The position numbers were made by a program, and so were the translations under genes. Positions 34,593 to 47,489 of a stretch of 64,000 bases of DNA are shown in pieces. Source of the stretch: Patiria pectinifera (Eukaryota; Echinodermata; Asteroidea; Valvatida; Asterinidae); NCBI GenBank assembly GCA_029964075.1, contig CM057138.1:11836932-11900931 (forward strand). Reading direction: 5' to 3'. Each line of letters opens with the position of its first letter. The first letter of the stretch is position 1. The notes below the pieces were generated by a model, which did no database searches, was not told the DNA's origin, and worked only from the letters and a program-made list of their open reading frames with translations.

Positions 34593-37221
34593 CCCAGGTA
34601 GCAAGCCCATATGGGCCCCATCGGGGCCAATATATGGGTCCCATATGGGAGGACCCATATGGGCCCCAGATAATTTTGCACCCAAGATTCTTATGGCACC
34701 CATATGGGCCAGCCCAGATAAACCCATATGGGTTATGTCTGGGGCCCATCTGGGCAAACATCTGGGTAAAATATGGGGAAGCTTTTATGGGCCCCATCTG
34801 GGCCAAGATATGGGTCCCATATGGGCGGACCCATATGGGCCCCAGATAATTTTGCACCCAAGATCCTTATGGGACCCATATGGGCCAGCCCAGATAACCC
34901 ATATGGGTTACCTGTGGGGCCCATCTGGGTAAAATGTGGGTTGTCCAAAATATATTAATCCTAATATTAATCCTGAATTTCAATCCTGAATCTTACCTTA
35001 TTATATTCTCATCCACCATAATGTCCAAATCACATTATGTTTCCATTTATATTTATATTTGCATACCCTAGTCACATTCCCCGCTAATACATCTCACAAT
35101 GCTCCATCCAACTTTTCAACTCCCAATTAATCCCTTAATCCTCCCAAATAGCATCTACAACCATAATATACCCCGTAATCACATCCCCTGTACCCGTAAT
35201 CATATTCCCCATAATCATCCCTCCCTCTATCTATCCTTTCTAATTATATCTTTTGGGTGCACACTTCCTATATATATGCCCAATAACTTCCATTTTCTAA
35301 ATCACAGTTGGCAAATTGTCAAGCTCCGCCCACAGCTTTGTTTCACAAGTGAGCATGCTCAGTTACGTAATAAATATTCATGACTTTTTTGCATACCAAC
35401 TCTTAATGATCAACAAGACATTTTCTAAACAACTTCTTTAGCTTATAACTCTTGACTAACACCGTCGATCTTGTGAATACTTTCCCTTTCTAAAGACAAT
35501 TCACTGAACAACAACTTGGCAGTGTGCACAACCTCGTTTGACCTTAACTTCTGGCTCTACCGGATGTTCGAAATATGATCAATTATTTCTCTAATAACTG
35601 TTCAACAATATCACCAATCGTGTTCATACTTTGCAATGTGATGCTACATTCATAGATCAACATTTGCGAACTGTACATGACCTCCTTCGACATTTACTTC
35701 CGGCTCGACCGGAAGGTCAAACTTAGATCAGCTTTTCCCCATGTAACACCCATATGGGCCGGCCCATATTCTGCCCACATAAGTTTGCCCAGGTTGTTCC
35801 CATGTGAAACCCACATGAGCCCACCCGTATTCAACCCACATTGGATTGCCGCTTTTCCCCATATGACATCCGTAATGGGCCAGGCGGTGTTCTGCCCACT
35901 TGGTTTTGCCCACGGTTTTCCCATGTGATACCCTTATAGGCCAGCCAGTATTCCGCGAAAATGGGTTTGCCCAGCTTTTTCCCTAATGACACCCCGGTGG
36001 GCCAGCCAAAATTTTGCCCACTCACCTGGTTTTACCATTTACCCCCATATGGGTCAGTCTGTATTCTGCCTACATGGAGTTGCCCAGTATTATGACACCC
36101 ATACGGGCCATCCCGTATTTTGCCCACACGAGCTCGCCCAGGTTTTCTTTCCATTATGACACCCACATGGGCCAGCCAGCACTAGTATTCCGCCTACATG
36201 GGTTTGCCCAGGTTTTTTCCCAATGACACCCATATGGGCCAGCCCGTATTTTGCCCATAATGAGCGTGCCCAGGTTTATCCCATATGACGCCCAAATGGG
36301 TCAGCCCGTATTTTCCCCACATGGGCTTGCCCAGCTTTTCCCCTTATGACACCCATATGGGCCAGCCCATATTTTGCCCATAAGAGCGTGCCCAGGTTTA
36401 TCCCATATGACGCCCACATGGGTCAGCCCGTATTTTTCCCACATGGGCTTGCCCAGCTTTTTCCCTAATCACACCCATATGGGCAAGCCCGTATTGTGCC
36501 CATATGAGCGTGCCCAGGTTTATCCCATTTGACGCCCACATGGGTCAGCCCGTATTTTCCCCATATGGGCTTGCCCAGCTTTTTCCCTAACGACACCCAT
36601 ATGGGCCAGCCTGTATTTTGCCCATATGAGCGTGCCCAGGTTTATCCCATTTGACGCCCACATGGGTCAGCCCATATTTTCCCCATTTGGACTTGCCCAG
36701 CTTTTTCCCTAACGACACCCATATGGGCCAGCCTGTATTTTGCCCATATGAGCGTGCCCAGGTTTATCCCATATGACGCCCACATGGGTCAGCCCGTATT
36801 TTTTCCCACATGGGCTTGCCCAGCTTTTTTCCTCATGACACCCATATGGACCAGCCCGTATTTTGCCCATATAAGCGTACCCAGATTTATCCCATATGAC
36901 GCCCACACGGGTCAGCTCGTATTTTCCCCACATGGGCCAGCCCAGCTTTTTCCCTAATGACACCCATATGGGCCAGCCCATTTTCTGCCCGAATGGGCTT
37001 GCCCAGTTTCTTCCCAAATGACACCCATATGGGTCAACCCATTTCCTAGCCCATATGGGTTTGCCCAGTTTTCCCTCATATGACACCCATATGGGAAAGC
37101 CCAGGTAGACCCCCATATGGGATAACCCATATGGGTCCCATATGGGATACATAGAGGTTTGCCCATACCCAGGTTGCCCAGGTACTTCCCATATGGGCCC
37201 CATATGGGCTTGCTACCTGGG
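34593..37221. mobile_element. Complete 2.6-kb TIR element with internal 122-bp array
   Basis: The ends are inverted: CCCAGGTAGCAAGCCCATAT at 34593 and ATATGGGCTTGCTACCTGGG ending at 37221. The left zone (34593-34940) holds two long units of GGACCCATATGGGCCCCAGA type. The AT-rich middle is 34940-35700. The right zone (about 35740-37190) is a tandem array. Its units recur every ~122 bases (GACACCCATATGGGCCAGCC at about 36223, 36346, 36590, 36712, 36835 and 36957), and each unit includes GTGCCCAGGTTTATCCCATA. No transposase frame was seen. It is a non-autonomous element or satellite-bearing foldback; the superfamily is not resolved. Confidence 0.75.
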
Positions 37222-39818
37222 CATGCATAAACACACGTAGTCCTATAATTAAACTTCACTGCATGTAACAAGTCGAAACTAGAGGTTTGCGTTTGTCTGG
37301 GCGCTGAACTGTTATATTTGACATTGTCTAACTTATTTGTAAATAATTATATAATATCGGATGGCTTTATAATGAGGGAAAACAAAAATAAATTGCACGA
37401 GGTATAACAATATTTCACGAGTCGATGACGAGTGCAATATTATTATTTATTATTATTTATTGTATTGTATTGTATTGTATTGTATTATTATTTATATTTG
37501 CCTGGCTAGCTTGACATGATCCGCAAGAAATAAATTTCAGGACACTGCCTTCTTATTTTTTTCTATAATTTCAATGGATCTGCCGATATACCTGAAGACG
37601 TCATGAAAACGTCACACTGGTATGCACAGCTCTGAATCGGGACTGATGTTCATACCAATTTTGAAGTTCATGCGTTTATTGTTCCGTTTGAAAGAAAAGC
37701 GTCAGAGAATTATTGTCCATTTTTGACCCCCAAAAAACCCAACACGAGCACGACAAAACCACGACAAAACGAAGGATGATGGGGTTCTCCCATCACTCAG
37801 TTCAAGTGTAGCATTATTGGAATGTAATAAGTTAACTCTACCAATAAAATATTTCAAGTATTTGAAGGCGTGGGAAAGACCTTTGAGGCATTGCTGGTGG
37901 GTCACCAAGCAACACAGTATACACACGGAACCATTCACCTAGAACTTGTCCTCTGGATGGACGCTTATGTTTCCGTGTCTTCAGCCTTTTTGAAGCCATT
38001 TGCTGTACGAAAATTAATACTAAAGTTAATGAAATCGGGCGCATTCGAGAGTTTCACAATATCTGTCGTGGTTTAATTTGTGATGATTTATTCATGTATA
38101 TTCGTATAGTGATACAACTGTTGTTTAACCCTAAAGGGGCCGGGTTATTTTGACCATCTCTCAGCGGGGGGGGGGGGGGATTCCGCTCCCCCCCCCCGAA
38201 AAATTTGAAACTCGGTACATGCATGGAGCAACTCTTCCTAAACATACCCAAGAAATTTCATGACTATAGGTCAAAGGGTTTTGGAATTATGGCTAATTAA
38301 TTATTCATATGTACGAATGGCAATTCTGCTCTGTGTACACGACGTATATGCGAAAATTCAGTTTTCACGGCGCGTAGCGCCGGAAAATTTTTCGCTACGC
38401 AGCAACCCGGGGTCCGATTTTTATGTTTTTGGTATCAAAAGATGCACAAAGCTCGAGGCTAAAAAGTCATAACAGCTCGGGTCGCGAAAATTTTTTTCTT
38501 AGAGGCTATCACGGAAAATGTTGAGGGGGGGGGGGGCGGATTCCGCCCCCCGGCCCCTTTAGGGTTAAAATAGTGTGGTTTTTAAGCGCCTGTCAGAAAG
38601 AGGCAAAACAAATGGAAGCATGAAATGACTTTTGTAAGGCATTGTTCATTTGCTGATTTAAAATGGAGATTTTAACGTTCAAGCTTTTTACATGTATATC
38701 CGAGTTGGGTTTGTACATTTTGCTGTGCTTACACAGCTTTGCATAGTCGGCAGTGTTTATTAAATATTGTGTGTACACCAATGAACGTTTCACCTCGTGA
38801 TTCCTACTTTGTAATAAAACATAACAAGGCGAAAGATCATCGAACATCATACCAAACTTGGCCAACTCACCAAAGGTGAATCGTGCTTGCAAATTATCAG
38901 GTACACGACCAAACATGACACTGAATTAGCATAAACCATTCAAACCTCAAATACTGCTACTAATGAATATCTGACCTGGGTCAGGTGGATCATTGTTTAC
39001 ATTTCTAGTTAGTACTTCGGCCATGTCGGAAAATCCCAAATGTATTTGTGTACCAGGACCGATAGTTGATTGCTTGCTGTTTGTTTTAAATCGATGCACG
39101 GCTCGTAATAAGGATCAAGATAATTTGAGCTTCTTCAATTTTGCGTACAATATCTAATAACTCTGTCTGGTTACAATCGATTCCAAACCTCATATTTTCA
39201 CCCGTATTCAAAAAAAACTATTGTAATTTACACATACAGTACATATACCCTTTAAATATTACCAACTGACTTCAAAGTGAAGTACGTTTCGTAAATTATG
39301 AAAACAATCTGTAACTTTCAGTCGTATCACCTTTTATTCAGAAACAAAATGTCGATCCGATTGCAGTTAGATTTTCGTAAAAGTAAAAGAGCCGAGAAGG
39401 TATAAACGACTTTCAAAGACTAATTCGAAGTGAGGGTTAGGGTTAGTTCATATTATGTATACCTTGTTTACTACATTAGCATGGAGATCAATAAATCAAA
39501 TCAAATCAAATCAAATCATATAAAGTAGTTCTGTAAGTGATCATGAGTGCTCAGATGGCACTTCGGAAGCTGTTGACTCTAAATGCACTCAAAAGATTCG
39601 TGTATATACTTGACAAAAATGTTTTGGGAATCCAACAGCTAATTATTTGTGATAAAGGTATTTTCCATGACCGTGATTTTGAGTTCAGATTTTTAGGAAG
39701 TTTTGCTTCTCAGTGTTCTTTGGCAAAGTAACGTCGTTCACAATGCATACCGAGAACTTGTGAAACTTTTTTATTCACATTTACGTACAGGACTTTTTAA
39801 GGAGAGATCACAAGAACC
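37222..39818. other. Intergenic region upstream of the NLR gene
   Basis: Unique to the copy-B contig. It holds a TATTG/TTATT microsatellite (37436-37494), the TTAA-flanked MITE described separately, and an (AAATC)n run (39490-39517) that may be a retroposon tail. No gene is supported. An acceptor-like CAG at 39788-39790 suggests that the 5' UTR has an intron and that transcription starts further upstream. Confidence 0.5.
38129..38564. mobile_element. TTAA-flanked 436-bp MITE (piggyBac-like)
   Basis: TTAA occurs at 38125-38128 and 38565-38568. The inverted ends are CCCTAAAGGGGCCGG and CCGGCCCCTTTAGGG. G-runs and C-runs next to the ends form a further inverted structure. TTAA target duplication and CCC-starting ends are typical of piggyBac-superfamily elements. 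It contains no transposase. Confidence 0.7.
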
Positions 39819-40337
39819 ATGAGTGCACATTGTGAGAAGGGTCAAACGGACGATGCCAAGACCAAGGTGCAACAGGAGACCCAGGCACCATCCGTACCAG
39901 CAGGTGAGTAATGCCGAGGATCCTACAAAGAAATCTAACTACGACTTCTTTTAGGATTTCCCAACTAAAAAGCAAAGATATAAACTGATATTATCTTCCA
40001 CATTTTCATCCAACATCCTTACCGCAACCTTGGGCGTACACTTCATTATACACCCCGATGACAGCGTATGCACTTCAACCGAATTCGTGTGTTTTCCGCG
40101 GTCGGATAAGTTTGATAGATTTTCTTAAGCATTGTCGTTCTTAGCATTGTTTTGAATTTGAGGCGATATTATGCCGTGCTAATTGTTATATTGATTATAT
40201 GTTGTTTTTAGATTCCCACCAACGAAGTTCACACATCGGATCCATGGGGAATGTTGGCGGTAGCTTCAACCCTACCATTGTTGGTTCAAGTCAAGTTACC
40301 TTCAATGTCACTAACGTTGCGCCGCCAGAGAGGGCAG
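39819..40337 (+). CDS. NLR gene, N-terminal coding exons 1 and 2
   Basis: Exon 1 (39819-39903) starts at an ATG with an in-frame TAA 21 bases upstream (39798-39800) and an acceptor-like site at 39790. It encodes MSAHCEKGQTDDAKTKVQQE and a short tail, then a GTGAGT donor in phase 1. Exon 2 (40212-40337; 126 bases, phase 1-1) has a TTGTTTTTAG acceptor and a GTAAAT donor. It encodes a Gly/Asn/Ser beta-rich segment (GNVGGSFNPTIVGSSQVTFN) and VTNVAPPERA. Phase 1 matches the acceptor at 48617, so exons 1, 2 and the large NLR exon join in frame to give 3067 residues. No death, CARD, TIR or pyrin domain is seen. The segment recalls short amyloid-type signalling motifs before NACHT domains, but this is a hypothesis. 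Splicing is inferred. Confidence 0.6.
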
Positions 40338-41334
40338 GTAAATACTAATCTTCGTTTGGTAACTAGGGCAATTTCAGCGTAGTAATGTCTGTGACAGAGT
40401 TTCATTGTATTACAACAGAGCTTTATCTAGTCCATGGGCTGGGAGGGCCCCCGTGCATCCTCCCCAGATCCTCCGCGAGTGGTATCATTTTGTTCGAATG
40501 ACCAGTCTGAATGAGATATTACATATTACCAAGGGAACTGTTGGGATGATTTCAAAATGGCCGCCACGCAAACCTACTTTTACCAATTATCTTGGTCTCT
40601 GAGAGCCGTGGAGGCATGATTCTGGTGACTATACCCATGTTTTCAGGGTCAAGGAATCCAATACGAATAGTGGTCACACCTTTGGATCGTTAGGTAGTGG
40701 ATTGCCATCTTGAATTTCAAAATGGCCGCAAAAATTTCAAAATGGCGACCAAGCATTTTTTTTCTGCCCATACCTTGGGCTCTGATATTTTTAGGTGACT
40801 GTATATCCATGTTTTCTCTGTCAAGGACTCCAATAATAACAATGATAATAAAAAAGCCACTTGTTTTGGCAGTCATATTGAATTTTATAATGGCCATTAT
40901 TGCTATTAAACGACCATCACAACTGTTATTTCATTGTACGGACTACGGAAAGATGTGCACACACCATAAAGATACAACTCTATGGCGCACACATTTGTTG
41001 CGGTGTTTTGTATATGGATAGTACCTTTGGCGATGGGCAGCCGCCCAATGTTCATGGGGGCTCTAACATCTGGTTCCAACAGTGCAACCTAGCTCATGTA
41101 TGGCTCCACATAACTTCTCATGCACGGCAGTGGCAACACCCCGGTGTACTGAGCTCGGCTGGTCAGCTAAACTGCATGAGTGAAACTGTACGGTGGATTC
41201 CTGCAGGTGAGGGACTTCTCCTCTCTAGTACATAATTATGTTAGCTCGGCAGCAGGGGCTGGCAGCTGCAATCACAGCGTGGTCACTTTCTTCATGCAAG
41301 TGTCTCCAGTGGCGTCACCAGACTTTTCAGTCTG

Positions 41335-43945
41335 GGGGGGGGCACGGGGGGGGGGTTGTGTTAGTTGTTGGAATGTTTACTCCCTGAGTATTCATACCGA
41401 TCACCAATCTTCTTCCCCAAAAAAGTCTGCCGTCGTCGACCTCAAACTTACCCGTCTGGGCATTAGTGTTTGTGCTCTCAGTGAGACCTGGCTTACCGGT
41501 GTCACGGTCTCACTTCTCCGGCGTGCTAGCTTCTCCGCAGGGGGAAATTTCGCCTCAACACGCATGTGCAAATTGCGCAGTAGTGTACATATTCGCCAAC
41601 TTTATTTGTGTGCTGACTTCTCCTTTTCTGGAGCGATTACTCAGACAGCGCAAGACCTACCGGTATGCATGGAGTTGGCCTTGCAATCCAGAACTCTGTG
41701 CTTTCATCAATCCAACAACCTGTTTCCCACTCTTCCCGACTCATGCCCATGCGGATTCGCCTCAGTAGCGACTTTGTCCCTGTCATCTCTGCTTACGCTC
41801 CTACTCTGATGGCTGATTCTATTGAAAAGGACGAATTCTATCACCTGCTTGACAATATTTTGCGCAGCATACCACATGGGGATAGCATTGTGTTTGCCGG
41901 AGACTTCAACGCACGCATCGGATCTGATTTCAGGTCTTGGAGTGGTATCATCGATCCTCAAGGCCTGGGCAAAATGAACGATAATGGGCAACGTCTCCTG
42001 GAGTGCTGTGCTGGCCATGACCTATGTCTTACAAGCGCATTCTTCGCAGGTTCACCTCACTCCAAGGCCACCTGGATGCATCGTCACTCACACTGATGGC
42101 ATCAACTCAACCACATCATCGCCAGGAAGAGGCAGTTGCAAGATGGGGTAGCATGCACTCTGCAGACTGCAACACTGACCACACCCTTGTCTGCTGCAAG
42201 CTCAGAATGCAACCCAAAATGTTTCATCAAGCTCATCTGAAACCAACCCCTGCAGTTGATACCTCTGCTACTTAGGGCATCCCGCGTCACTAAGTTCCAA
42301 GAGCTCCTCACCGATCATTTCAGTTCTTCTCCTACACCCAACAATCACGGTCCCGCATGGTCGAGGCTTCAGTCTACAGTCATGGACTGCGCTCTCAACG
42401 CCTTTGGTCGGCGTACTCGAACACAGCTCGAGCACTGGTTTCGTGATAGTGCTGACATTCTGTTCCCAGCTCTTGAGGCCAAACGTGCAGCCAGAACGAA
42501 AGTCTCCATGCTTCATACCTGCTCCGCGTCGTCACCTGCACTCCGTGCTGCTAAGAGTAATGTCCAACGCCTTACTCGAATTGCCCTATGTCGCTACTGG
42601 TCTGGTCTCAGTGCTCGCATCCAACAGTGTGCTGACTTAGGGGATCTGGCCTGTATAACGGCATTAAAGAGAACATCGGCCCTACCCCAAAGAAGAGTGC
42701 TCCATTGCTGTCAGCGTTAGCCTCACCGATCCATCAGCACAGCTTGACCGTTACGCAGAGCACTACAGCTCTCGGTACGCTAGCAAAACAGAAGTGAGCC
42801 CTGATGCATTAACCTCTCTAGCTGTCACAACTTCCCAGCCTGTTCGAGCTTGATAGCGATATAACCCTGGTTGCAGTGAAACGTGCCGTCAGCAGTCTTA
42901 AAAACTAGTCCCCTGGTGCAGATGGCATCCCTCCTGAAGTTCTGAAGTGTGGCGGTGTTGAGCTCTTGAATGTGTTTCTGCTCTGCTGGCACTCACACTG
43001 TCTCCCACAAGACCTAAAAGATACGAATATAATCACTCTTTACAAAAACAAAGGTAACAGGCAAGATTGTAACAACTACAGAGGCATTTCTCTGTTGAGC
43101 ATAACCGGCAAGGTACGCACCCCTGTGCTACTTCCCAGGTTGCAGGTCATCGCCAACAGAATGCTCCCTGAGAGCCAGTGTGGGTTTTGCACATCTCATT
43201 CTAATATGGACATGGTAATTTCACTTAAACAGCTACAGGAAAAGTGTATTGAGCTACACCGCCCGCTTTACGTCGTCTTTATGGACTTGATGAAGGCTTT
43301 TGACTCATGTCAATCGTTTTAGGCCTGTTCTCCATCTTGAAGCGCCTGGGTTGCACAGACACGCCACTGTCCATGTTCATGGGATTCAACGATGACATGC
43401 AAGCCACGGTCCAATTCAACGGCTCTAAATCCAGGAACTTCCCAATCCATTGGGGCGTCAAACAGGGTTGAGTGCTAGCTCCCGCCCTGTTTGGGATCTT
43501 CTTCTCGTCCCTCCTCCATCATGACTCTCCTGATCCCTCTTTCATACTGCTCCACACTCGCAGCTCAGGAAAGCTACTCAACCTTTCTCGTTTCCGTGCC
43601 AGGATTAAGGTCAGACGCGTCCTCATTCATGAACTCCTGTACGCAGATGATGCTGCTGTTGTCGCCCACACTGAAACTGCTCTCCAATTCCTGTGTAGTT
43701 CCTTTGCCAAAGCTTGTTCGGGGTTCAGCATGAAGATCAGGCTGGGTAAGACAGTTGCTCTCTCGCACGGTTCTCTAGTTCCTCCCAACATCTCCATCAA
43801 TAGGACAACTCTGAGCGTAGTCGATGAGTTCACATACCTATGTTCTACCATCACCAACTCTCTCGATGCTCTCCCAGCCCATGGACTAATGCTTTTATCA
43901 CAAAATGCACAATTCCGTCCCTATGCTTTACTACTTATATTATAG
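41335..43945 (+). mobile_element. Near-full-length dead LINE (APE endonuclease + RT)
   Basis: Plus-strand fragments in changing frames follow the order of an APE-type LINE ORF2. Endonuclease: SVCALSETWL, then SAYAPTLMADSIEKDEF, FAGDFNARIGSD, TWMH and NTDHTLVCCKLRM. RT: ADGIPPEVLKCGG, then NNYRGISLLSITGKV, YVVFMDLMKAFDS, GVKQG and LLYADDAAVV at about 43637. Several stops and frame changes make it inactive. Clade is not assigned with certainty (RTE/CR1/I-like families share these motifs). It lies in the NLR intron, in the same orientation as the gene. Confidence 0.8.
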
Positions 43946-46847
43946 AGGTTTGAGAGACATGGAATTTGAGGATTGAATACATAGGACTCTGCACCTCTGG
44001 CCTAGACTTGGGGCTTCCAATCTCGAGCACGTGCACTTTGGATGCAGTTGGGTCCGAAAGTGGCACCATTTGTCCATAGTGGAGGAGGAATCCTTTTTGC
44101 AAATGGATACGTTTCCAGTTTGTGAAATATCATTCGTTTTAGGGGCGATCTTCTTTGGTTGAGAATTTCTGAAAAAGTCATCTGTCAGCCCACCAAAAAG
44201 TGAAAGGAATGTGTAAAAGACGACATGTTGATTACCGTATTTATTGTGAAGTCTAAACACCTGTGAGAGTTTTGAGTATTTTTCAAAGAATTTGGAAGTA
44301 TGGAGATTGAACGCTGGTCTCTATGGGAATTGATTTACTCGGTTGCATCCTATGGGTGCAGACCATCAAATTCGAAGGCCGTGAACTTGATGAATTGTAA
44401 ACAAGAAGGTCGGACGCCGCGCAGAGGACTGCGAACTCGTATTTCTGTGAAATGTGGACAAAAGTAGACCCTAAAATGGCTCTATTTTGCACTGGAGCGT
44501 AGGCGTCCATTTTCAAAATGGCGTTGGGCTTCAGGACTGCTTTTAAGGGTGATCATCTTTGGAGGGAATTTTCTCCCAAAAGTCATTGGTTAGGCTAACC
44601 TCCAGAAAATTGAACAGAAATTGAAAGATGATAAAATAAGCTTTAATTCAATGTACGTCTTGAACACCTAATATAAGAGAGTTGTATGTTCTCCTGAATT
44701 TCTGAAGTGGGGGCATTTATCATTTGGGTCTACATTACGGACACACTGCCGCAAAATGTGGTTCGGTCAGCTGACTATGCAACTCCTCACATGGCCGAGG
44801 GTTTTGTGCGTAAACCTTAGCAGTCAGCCGATCACGCTCAATTGACTTGGGCAAAACCGCAAGTCCCATCATAAAGAATAAGTTAACCGGACCATGTTTT
44901 TCCAAGAGTGTGTCTCTAATGTACGGAAATTTATTTACTGGTTTGCAACATGTACAGTCTAGTGTTTCTAAGATGGTTGTGAACTTGGCCCAGTTAATAG
45001 AGGGCGGTATATAAGATATATACAGTAGCTGATGGTATTCTTTATAGTGTTTATACTTGTTCTTTTTTCTTGATGCAGATGCAGTTTCACAAAATTCTCT
45101 GTCTTGAAATCCCACTTCAGGTATTCTTTAAGTAACAAATTGTCACGCATTTAATTACATCCCAACGATTGATTGTCCAAAAACGTAGGCCCTGTAATTT
45201 ATATCAAAATGAGATCTCCTTATTACATTTTTCCTTTTTTTTAACCTGAATTTTGTTTTGTACAGATAAACACGTTTGTTTTTATCAATTGTTTGTTCCA
45301 TTTTTGCTTGTAGATTAAAAGCTATTGTTTATGGCATCCGTAGTAAATATTAGCGGTAGTGGTGATGGTCATTAGTGGGGGTAAACGAATCATTTTACCC
45401 GAAACAGAAGCCTCGATTTAAGTGCTTCGTGGTTAAGTATTACTTTTTTACCGGTAGTGCAGTGCTGGTCCTATAATGACCAATGTCGTGCGAATCCAGA
45501 CTGTTCCGCCATCCTATAGGAAGGTGTTTCCATCCGTGTACTTAAAAAAAATATTTGAAAATGACGACCGAAGTGCCGATGTGTAAAATACTATCAAATG
45601 CTAGGAAGTTTAAGCAAAAAAAGCAAAAGCATTTAGGAAAAGAACATGTTTGATTTCGTATGAATAAACTTTTCCTTTACTGTTCAGCATTTACTAGACA
45701 ACAGGTAGCAAATGCTTTAGTACTGTTGGATTGTTTTCATGGACGATTGATTGTCAAAGGTCTCGTTTGTGTGTACGAACTGCTACACACACACACGTAT
45801 GGTTTACGCGTAGGGTAATAGTCCAATTCAAGGTGATGCATACAGTACATGTACATATGTATTGGCACATGTGCATTTGATCCTCAAATCCAGCAAAAAT
45901 TATGACACTTATCGCTAGTTGCAGAATACAGAACGTAAACTTCATCATTCACGAAAACTGTACAGGTCTACTCACGCTTACATAGGCATAGAAGGGGGGT
46001 ACTTCCTTTGTTCTCGTGTACTAAAATGTTGATACGTCGCACACTTATGTCAAAATGCTCTTATTTTAACCAGAGTTAATTTCCTGGGCTGAAATTCGGA
46101 CTTAATATCCCTTTTTCTAAAGCTCTTCCATTAGCGACAGATCAACCCACCTTTGAAATTCCTAGTTTTTGAGTAAAATCCATATATCTATTTTGTGAAA
46201 AACTTGTGGGGTACGAAAACGGTACCCCGCAAGTCGGTGGGCATTCCTTGTGGGATACCTCCCATTGTTCCGGTACCCCATAAGGCAGTGTTTGTACACG
46301 CACAGTGTCCTGTAGACGTCACAATTGCATAAAAACCGTAGATATGTGTTACAGCAGGTAAAAGCATATTGTTAAACTTAAAGCGGGTGAAATCATACCA
46401 GAATTCAATACACAAAGTGTTTTGTTTATTGAAATATTAAAAAAATAATAGTTTGTAATGATTAGTGACCTAATAAACTAAACAAAATCATTTCATTTTG
46501 TTCAGTTCCCAGGGTGCCGTTGGATAAAATGTATCTTAATCATTCTATGCCGCACTAAATTATACGTTAACACCTCGCATATCGTGAACAAAATTCGAAA
46601 TTATCCGGTTTTTTAAAGTGATAAAAAAATATATATATTTTAATTTCGCATTAATGTTATTCAAAATACAGTTTTGATATTGCATTTAGTGTATTAACGT
46701 TTTGTGTGTAATTTGGGGCGATTAATGTTAAAAGGAAACATGCAGCGGAAATTCAGCTCATCTGGTTTTTATGCACATTACAATGTTCAGTGGCGCACCC
46801 GGGGGAAAACCTTTTTTAGTATTTTTTTTACTCACGATTTGACCTTG

Positions 46848-46947
46848 CCCAACAAACATTAGGTAACTGGCCCAATAGTGGTCCTATTACTGCCGGTACA
46901 AGCCCGATACTGGTCGTTACTGGGCCAATTACCCAATGTTTGTAGGG
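46848..46947. mobile_element. 100-bp palindromic MITE
   Basis: The ends CCCAACAAACATTAGGTAAC and TTACCCAATGTTTGTAGGG are inverted with few mismatches. A short central spacer lies between them. It is non-coding. Confidence 0.55.
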
Positions 46948-47304
46948 TGGTGAGCAACGTCAAAATAGCCCCCCCCCCAAAAAAAAAAAAAAAAGTTCTA
47001 AAAAATTTAGAAAACAAAAGTAGTAGGCCTAAGCCCCTCCCAAAGCCAAATCATGGGTGCGCCAATGTCAATGTTCCTAATAGTTCGATAACCAGAGAAG
47101 GTTTACGTGTCACTTGTTTACATGCAAGAACTCTTGACACAGACAACTTGCCACATCCCAATTTTCATATTTTGATGTTTGGAGTGAAATTGATTTTACG
47201 GAAAAGTCATTTTAAGTTTTATTCTGGTTATTTTATTTTGATCGTGTCTAGGTATACTTCGACTTGGCTTTAGTTATCGCTTTTAAATTTTAAAGCTGTC
47301 ATAC

Positions 47305-47489
47305 CAGGGGCGGATCCAGGAATTTTCGCAAGGGGGGGGGGGTTCATCAGCAACAAAATCTGAAAATGTACACAGGTTTTTTTCCCTGGGGGGGGGGGGT
47401 TGCATTATTTTTTTAGGAATTTTTTTGTTAATTTTTTTGGGGGACAAAGTTTTTTTTTTTTCCCCCCCCCCCCCCCGGATCCGCGCCTG
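47305..47489. mobile_element. 185-bp MITE with GGCGGATCC ends and G/C tracts
   Basis: The inverted ends are CAGGGGCGGATCC and GGATCCGCGCCTG. Direct repeats CATAC at 47300-47304 and 47490-47494 flank it. Long G-runs near the left end and C-runs near the right end would pair in a foldback. Superfamily uncertain. Confidence 0.65.

Noticed and set aside
36223-37020. CRISPR-like regular repeats
   Set aside because: The 122-base units are contiguous and the whole unit is conserved, with no unique spacers. The context is an animal genome.
34498-37271. Many Gly/Pro/Trp-rich open frames on both strands
   Set aside because: They come from the CATATG palindrome arrays of the TIR element, where both strands read alike; no domain is present.
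38593-38916. Minus-strand frame of 107 codons upstream of the NLR
   Set aside because: No domain recognised and no supporting signals. It could be a transposon remnant but I cannot show this.
44735-45115. Minus-strand frame of 126 codons in the NLR intron
   Set aside because: No recognisable family, start context or splice partners; it is probably chance.
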